From Anoplopoma fimbria (lineage: Eukaryota > Chordata > Actinopteri > Perciformes > Anoplopomatidae): 64,000 bases of DNA. Shown here piece after piece: positions 60,578 to 64,000 of this stretch. Position numbers and translations under genes: made by a program. The stretch spans positions 23,099,052-23,163,051 of the forward strand of contig NC_072472.1 in assembly GCF_027596085.1 (NCBI RefSeq). The letters are read 5' to 3'. Position 1 is the first letter of the stretch. Each line of letters opens with the position of its first letter. Under the pieces are notes generated by a model, which did no database searches, had not been told where the DNA came from, and worked only from the letters and a program-made list of their open reading frames with translations.

Positions 60578-63540
60578 TTTAATTAGAGGATGACGGATGA
60601 AGGAGTGGGAACAGGTGACAGTTTGAGGTGTTAGGCAAGGAAAAGACAAAGCTTGAAGGGCAGTAGGCCTCCTGTTTGAGGCACACACTGTAGTCTAGGG
60701 TGAGACACGTGCAGTGATTTTCAAGTGTCATATGTGCAGTCAAATAGGACATTTATATCTCTTACTTCTCTTGGGAAAGCTGATTTAACAAAGCATCTCC
60801 CCACTCAAATACACGGTCGCGGTAAATCAAAGTACCCTATAAGTAAGTGATGGCGTTATACTAATGTCAGATTTCCAACATTTCCATATGTATGTACTAC
60901 ACTTTCAGGAGCTTTTCAGAGGGTTATCTGTCCAGATTAAGCGTAATATTAATAAAAATGTATTTTCTGCTAAAGTATGCCATTAGGTTATGTATTTTGA
61001 TTGGGTGATTGGTATTTGGGTTGACAATTGTTCACGTTAATGACTAAGGCAACATTTGAACAGCCGTGCGTTGTTCTCACCTGTATGTACGTCACCCTGC
61101 AAGTCTTCAGCACCAGCAACGTCCTTTCAGCTTCTCCACTCGTCACATTCTCAAATGCATAACCAGTCCACCAGTCCTCTTTGGTCCCAGTACAACCAGT
61201 CAAATAGGCCGCTCCTTAAATTCAAAATAAGGCTCCGCCGTCATGTCAGTGAAGGCAGCATGTTAGCATGTTGACCTCCAGCTTCTTGTTTGCTGCATCT
61301 GCTGATTTATCTTTTTTTTTTAATTTCTTGTTCCATTCACAGTAATTCAGGACTTTTTTCATATGATACATAGGCTACGTGAGTAAAAGCAAAATTGTCG
61401 ATCTGGTGATTTATGAGAAATAGGAGCACATATAATCCACTTGCAACTTCATTAATAGGCCTTTAATGTATATAGAATCTTAGCACAGGCACACAAATAA
61501 TATCGGAAATAAAAAGATAAAAATATTTAATAGTTAATATACACATACATACAGATTATGCAGAGAGTTTTAGGATCACAAACTGTAATACTGGCTGTGT
61601 CTCTGGGAATACAACTAGTTAGAAATATTTCATTTAGGTGCAGATTTATTTTTTATTAGTACCGGATTACCTAAACTAACACATCAGTCCCTGACCGGCA
61701 CATTTCAGCTTGATTGAAGCATCTGTTCGGCCAAACAAAGATAGGAGCTATTAGTCACAAAACATTAACATTTGCTGCTGCCGATGATTCAGCCTGCTGG
61801 AAGTATTATATCAACCAAAAGTCCAATCCATCTGTCTATTTGAATTGACTCTCTCTTGACTTCAGCGTGCATTGTCTAGTGAGGAGAAGGGTCCTGTTTC
61901 ATTTGAACTTCCCCTATAGTAATATATAGCACATGTTAGTAAGTGACCACTTACAGGCTGGACAGGAAGCAGAACATTTGGACAGAGCTTGTCGTCAAAG
62001 TCAAGTTTGGATCAAAATCCCATTACTTAAATATATTTGAATACAGCATATGTTAGGTGCACCAGTGGGCATACAGACCAGCATTTCACTGATACTTTGC
62101 ACTGTGGTACTTCCAAGTTTTCCACTCCCAATTCTGGAAGCATCCTAGTACAGATGTGTTACTGAAGTGGACAGATGTTGGGTTGATCTCAGGAATCTTA
62201 TCAGACTTACTATATATGCCAATACTTGGCAGCCGATGCTGCACATATAGATTAACTGTAACTGATTGAGGCATAAAAGTAAGTAAGAGGGTAATGAGAA
62301 TGATCCACAATACAACCATCCAGAATGTTGTGTGTAATGTGTTTCCTCCTCTCGGCGAATGTAAAATGAATAGTCTGTGGAGAGTTAAGTGACATTTTTA
62401 TAGAATCTAAATTGGTTCCAAGATTTTTATGTATTTCTTAAAAGCTAAATGTTTAGGGGGGAGGAAACAAGTCTGCGTGTTTCCTCCCTCTGATTTCTCT
62501 GATTTGACAAAGTTAAGCAGGAGGGAGGGAGTTGCTCAGCTGGATGCAGAGCGGGCCAATGAGAGGCTGAGCACAACAGGAGTCAACCAGTGGCATCAAT
62601 TAGCAGCACGTTTCTCTGAGCCCGGACACAGTGTGGCTGATGGAGGCTGTTGCATGATGGGAAGTATTATTCTTTGCCACCAAATGAACCAATCTCTTTC
62701 CTAAAAACATTTAAAAAACTTCAATATGGCACACAGAGAGTGAATCTGAAAAGATCAGGACAGTTCATTAGAGAGGCCAAGTCCCTCCCCTACAGACGTC
62801 CTCCATTGGACCCTATTTTTTGGGAAAATTGTATTGTAGTGATCTGCAAGAGACAAATATTTTTTTGATCCTGTTTGAATTGTGCCATGAAATACTCATT
62901 TTCAGTTTGTTTAAATGAGAATTTTGCAAGTCAAGAGAGTCAAAGTTTGTTGTATTAACAGTTAGTTTTGTGTGAAACTGCTCTGTGGTCTACATTTTTT
63001 TCAAGTACAGTATATGTCACAAACACCTGGGCCTTCTGTGTGGAGTTTGCATGTTCTCCCTGTGTCAGCGTGGGTTCCCTCCAGTTTTTCCAGCTTCGTC
63101 CCACAGTCCAAAGACATTGTTGTTGTGGATGTGAGCGTGAATGATCTGTTGACCTGTCTCTGAAGTGTTTAGCCCACATCTGTTTCATGAACTGGGAAGC
63201 AGGTTCGTTGTTCAGCTGTCGTAGTTTCAGCGAGAGACGTCACTTACGCAAAATGATTGAGTTGCAAAATGATGCAATCATATGTTTAATTCATAGCGAA
63301 ACTCAATCTGGATCTTAACATTGTCTCTCTCTTTTGCAGTTTACTGCCTCACATATATTTCCCTAAATAAGGTCCCCAGGGGGTTCATCGTAAGGGGAGG
63401 GACTTCGCCTCTCTGTAAGTGCTGGAGGTTTCCCTAAACGGTTAAAAATATATATATATAGTTTTTATTATACCTATGGGTTTTAATAGCATTGTACCTA
63501 CAAAATTAACTGGTGAGTCTCTCTGCCCTACGTTTTTCTT
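60578..63540 (+). other. Intergenic, no gene seen
   Basis: AT-rich sequence with short open frames up to 91 codons. Nothing recognised. Confidence 0.4.
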
Positions 63541-63559
63541 GACTTCCAATCTACTTAGC

Positions 63560-63840
63560 ACTTGGCGTGTGTATTGCTGAGGACCCAGGGAAGTGCAGTG
63601 TTGAGTGCGCCCCCTACAGGACGGCCGAACAGCGTGCTTGGTACATCTGACTCTCCGTCACTCACTACAGCACATTCAAGAACAGATAAAGAAAGGGAGA
63701 TGGGACGTCTACGGGACGTATTTAATAGTACATTTCTCATCACCTGGCGGGTGTATTGCTCAGGACCTAAGAGAGAGCAGAGTGGAGTATGAAGTTGTTT
63801 GGATGAGCAGTTCTCGTGAAAGCTGCAAGCAGCAATACTG
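63560..63840 (+). repeat. About 180-bp tandem repeat, incomplete
   Basis: TTGGCGTGTGTATTGCTGAG (63563) recurs as CTGGCGGGTGTATTGCTCAG (63743) at 180-base spacing. GGACC and G/A-rich sequence follow each. The second copy continues into GTATGAAGTTGTTTGGATGA and GCTGCAAGCAGCAATACTGG. A related piece is at 43.39 kb. Confidence 0.6.
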
Positions 63841-64000
63841 GAGTCTAAGTAATCAGCTGTTATGTGCTTTCTTTTAAAAAAGCTTAATCACAAATAACAG
63901 CAAAAACATCTAGATACTATTGGGCATAATATGCTCTAAGCTCTAAACAAACTTAAAGCGTAAATGTGTTTATTCCTTTTAGCACTATGTAAATGTCTAT

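Overview
The window looks like teleost fish (percomorph-like) nuclear DNA. It holds a multi-exon vertebrate gene with GT-AG introns, long (GT)n microsatellites, a tRNA-derived SINE of the kind found in fish, and degenerate Tc1/mariner and hAT-like transposons. No bacterial, organellar or viral gene organisation is visible.

The only gene I can support as intact is a + strand wnt11 orthologue. Five coding exons (3808-3890, 6075-6319, 7668-7945, 8735-9027, 11511-11685) join in phase into a complete 357-residue secreted Wnt ligand. It has a signal peptide, 24 cysteines after the signal peptide, the lipid-acceptor Ser in CHGVSGSC, and a Cys-rich C-terminus ending in VCK. A probable non-coding 5' exon ends at a good donor at 2166, and its leader carries short upstream ORFs. 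The 3'UTR has AATAAA signals at 12027 and 12499. Sequence features place it with the mammalian WNT11 orthologue (called wnt11r, now wnt11, in zebrafish) rather than the silberblick paralogue wnt11f2.

From about 12.5 kb to 64 kb I find no convincing protein-coding exon. This is a gene-poor stretch of more than 50 kb, as is common beside developmental signalling genes. It holds simple repeats and the following elements. A 1.5 kb Tc1 element with both inverted repeats and TA target duplications sits in an AT microsatellite (25.6-27.1 kb); its transposase is broken. A dispersed repeat family is present in three places (20.2, 33.9 and 38.2-38.8 kb). There is an hAT-like MITE (40.8-41.3 kb), a 450-bp polypyrimidine tract (47.4-47.9 kb) and a 27-bp minisatellite that is open on the minus strand (50.05-50.5 kb). 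An unidentified decayed coding fragment lies at 58.55-59.08 kb. A rearranged Tc1 element at 59.6-60.6 kb has its catalytic residues split onto opposite strands. Several perfect short inverted repeats have no assigned role.

Nothing here amounts to a demonstrable new biological system. The best leads are the rearranged Tc1 pair, the unidentified pseudogene, the perfect hairpins, and possible wnt11 regulatory elements in the unique parts of the desert.
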